This document shows, one piece after another, positions 63,001-64,000 of a stretch of DNA of 64,000 bases. This stretch comes from Armatimonadota bacterium (GTDB lineage: Bacteria; Armatimonadota; Chthonomonadetes; Chthonomonadales; CAJBBX01): contig JAPLCQ010000086.1 in the NCBI GenBank assembly GCA_026392115.1, positions 1 to 64,000 of the forward strand. The letters run 5' to 3'. The translations under genes were made by a program, and so were the position numbers. The notes under the pieces are model-generated. The model had not been told where the DNA came from and made no database searches. It saw nothing but the letters and a program-made list of their open reading frames with translations. How positions within the stretch are numbered: position 1 is the first letter of the stretch; each line of letters starts with the position of its first letter.

Positions 63001-64000
63001 CTGGCGTCCGGCGTGGATCTGGTACCCGGATGCGCCTTCGCCCGGCGCCCTCCGCACCTTCCGCACGACGCTGGACCTCGACACCGTGCCCGACCGCGTG
63101 GAGGCGCTGATCACCGCCGACAACTCCTACGCCCTCTTCGTCAACGGGCGGCCCGTGGGGCGCGACGGCGGGAGCAGCGCGGCCTTCTGGCAGAGCGCCG
63201 AGACCTACTCGATCCGGCAGTTCCTGCACGCCGGGGCCAACGTCATCGCCGTGCGCGTACACAACCTGACGGGGCAGGCGGGGCTCCTGGCCGCCATCCG
63301 CGCCTATGACGAGCACGGCGCGCCCAAGGACCTCCTGACCACCGGCCCCGCATGGCGCGCCGGCAAGGATGCGCCGAACGGCTGGAACCGCGCCGGGTTC
63401 GATGACTCCTACTGGCCCGAGGCCATGGTCGCCGGCTGGTATCCCTGCGAGCCCTGGGGCTGGATTCAGGGCATGGAGGACCTGCGCGGAGCGGTGCTGC
63501 CCGACTCCGGCCGGCTCAACGGCCGTACCGCGCCGTGGGCCTCGGCCATTACCGTCGACCCCCGCCCCGGCCTGCGCAAGAGCGTGGGTTGGTACCGGTT
63601 CGACCTGCCGCCCGGCACGACCACCGTGGACCTGAGCCTCTGGGGCCGGTACCGGGTCTTCATCGGCGGCAAGGAGTGCGCCCCCGCGGAGAACGGCATC
63701 GTCGGCGTGCCCGCCGAGCTCGTCGCCCGAGGGGCCGTCTGCGCGCTACGGGTGCAGCAGCCCGCCGGCCGCTACGAGGGCGCCGTCTTCGAGGCCCCGG
63801 TGCGGCTCACGGTCGCCGCCGGACGCATGGAGCCGGGGCCCTGGTCCGCCCAGGGCCTCGCCTCCTACTCCGGCGGCGTGCAGTACCAGCAGACCGTGGA
63901 CCTGCAGGCGGCCGCGCCCGACGCCACGCTGGACCTTGGAGCCGTGCAGGGCGTCGCCGAGGTGAGCGTGAACGGCCGCTCGGCGGGCGTCCGCCTCTGG
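60095..64000 (+). CDS. Secreted GH106-like alpha-L-rhamnosidase, partial
   Basis: Open for 1302 codons to the window edge with no stop. ATG 60095 has AGGA 8 nt upstream and a signal peptide (TIAAAAVLAALGPWARCAP). PPRTMGPMPLWWWSGDDLDA and LIWQMDRMAEARVYNAVV match the start of GH106 barrels. PLWWWSG, TAGFLEKFRKRKGYDLRSRLP and GFLYATQAGWWEWSNPGGSF fit the same family. Two beta-sandwich domains with ALFVNGRPVGRDG and YRVFIGG follow. GH106 enzymes release rhamnose from pectin side chains, consistent with the pectate-lyase-like gene in this window. The end of the protein lies outside. Confidence 0.8.
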   Translation, partial: MPNRTIAAAAVLAALGPWARCAPAPKAPAAPAAAGIAALQAEFAKPPRTMGPMPLWWWSGDDLDAKRLIWQMDRMAEARVYNAVVAHVAPTSGLYGSAADRPRFLSEEWWRIVAQVVKHAKAVGMRLWFSDHLGFPSAGIQDRLLARRPECRARDLEVTESDAAGPAEIEAAGEARPLAIFALELPRKGAAPALGCRIIDFSAAAAAGRSLRLPEGAWRVLTFTETPGGFDYLSPRASALLLETVQGAMERRLGPYLGSTVAGTCRADMPSPNRWTAGFLEKFRKRKGYDLRSRLPLLLYDVRPTSGKLRCDVASVQAALLEEALLQPSSAWHARHNMRLLNEPPVGFDNPIEAQSAFPESLRALRWAASQGSDDAASLKTLSSAAHTRGGPGAWMLGAGATGWNQTLEQSARAVEAAALRGAALFSPGGFLYATQAGWWEWSNPGGSFRQPTWRQHALFADHVARIGVMASGGSHRCDVALVYPSSAIMAAMDPLSGSLVAARARQAAAVRDAFTATRKALDAAGLDYDVLDEATVAAGVAGGGRLRVAGEAYRALLLPGLTTFAASAASRLRDHRLAGGVVATVGALPAEAAEIGVRDGAMADALRTAFAPRGPGRALSGTTAAAAVRALLAALGRHASPVGRTLHRAVADGDWFLVTGEPGGSETAWFRAEGRPEIWNPYTGRCAPARPVGASKGAVGLRLSYAESPALLVVFRRDAASAAAQPTALLGAVRPAQTPVAPQGRREVRLAPEWNTSLAQTADNRWGDFALPATRGPLPVECRRFRYREERLGEDGVALGWHEPGPAPGEWSWVTAGFGQRWWISGEVPPRSDLPLPGPDTGVWTPSAPMWAPAAYSTRLGIEKDPVHRATFGPKGRVPDEYLDLGAGAEGATRYAVTFLHSPVETQATAWLGGNGRPELCVNGEWLAEGQTTVRLMAGYNAVALRLKQPAHSRLRAFLHLGPPGLSAWRPAWIWYPDAPSPGALRTFRTTLDLDTVPDRVEALITADNSYALFVNGRPVGRDGGSSAAFWQSAETYSIRQFLHAGANVIAVRVHNLTGQAGLLAAIRAYDEHGAPKDLLTTGPAWRAGKDAPNGWNRAGFDDSYWPEAMVAGWYPCEPWGWIQGMEDLRGAVLPDSGRLNGRTAPWASAITVDPRPGLRKSVGWYRFDLPPGTTTVDLSLWGRYRVFIGGKECAPAENGIVGVPAELVARGAVCALRVQQPAGRYEGAVFEAPVRLTVAAGRMEPGPWSAQGLASYSGGVQYQQTVDLQAAAPDATLDLGAVQGVAEVSVNGRSAGVRLW

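Noticed and set aside
59933-63316. An 1127-codon minus-strand frame opposite the GH106-like gene
   Set aside because: Low-complexity Gly/Arg/Ala translation; the plus strand matches a glycosidase over its whole length.

Overview
This window is high-GC bacterial chromosome with densely packed, overlapping genes. Much of its coding capacity goes to secreted carbohydrate-active enzymes from unrelated families: GH42-like, pectate-lyase-like, GH9, GH84-like, GH20-like, GH106-like and a DUF1080 protein. Alongside them are a Tat-exported Gfo/Idh oxidoreductase, an HzsA-like/cytochrome/FGE fusion, a BlaI-BlaR1 pair, an ECF sigma/anti-sigma pair, a SARP-type ATPase regulator and an SBBP-repeat protein. 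This mix fits Armatimonadota or a related planctomycete/verrucomicrobial-type polymer degrader. No rRNA gene or other decisive marker is present, so the phylum is an inference from gene content. I recognised no tRNA, rRNA or CRISPR array.

Layout. 1-3625 (minus) is a visibly lower-GC accessory cassette: DUF262 protein, HEPN protein and nucleotidyltransferase, each within 6 nt of the next, with a possible fourth gene cut off at the left edge. 4067-13665 (minus) is a glycan-degradation block. It holds a GH42-like enzyme, a 1.9-kb scar (dead glycosidase fragment, lower-GC Ntn-hydrolase gene, truncated copy of the GH42 5' end), a pectate-lyase-like protein, a propeller/glycosidase fusion and a DUF4143 ATPase. 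13868-16559 is a BlaI/BlaR1-type pair whose sensor carries a secretin-like C-terminus. 16604-21915 holds tdh, a GH35/42-like enzyme, and radA-nadC. 21925-29416 (minus) is one run of close or overlapping genes: Gfo/Idh, DUF1080, Uma2, four-helix-bundle protein, HzsA/FGE fusion. The two junctions around the four-helix-bundle gene are near-identical copies built from 9-bp repeats. 29490-31438 is asd-dapA.

31604-48293 holds GH9, a cold-shock gene with a long leader, a carbohydrate-binding secreted protein, a HIT protein, a single-chain GmrSD-like enzyme, an orphan ABC ATPase, a GH84-like enzyme with a secreted partner, a TolB-like propeller with a PHP-type hydrolase, the ECF sigma/anti-sigma pair and a GH20-like enzyme. 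48306-48580 is a gene-free gap with a promoter, alternative helices and a terminator, so it may encode a small RNA. 48609-50974 is glmU-prs. Then follow a deleted alpha/beta-hydrolase pseudogene, a 1016-residue SBBP protein divergent from a SARP-like regulator, a secreted protein of unknown function, and a GH106-like enzyme that runs off the right edge.

The most notable features are the DUF262/HEPN/NTase cassette, the duplicated junction around the four-helix-bundle gene, a dispersed family of 9-10 bp tandem repeats in several intergenic gaps, and two membrane regulators that independently carry secretin/STN-like domains.
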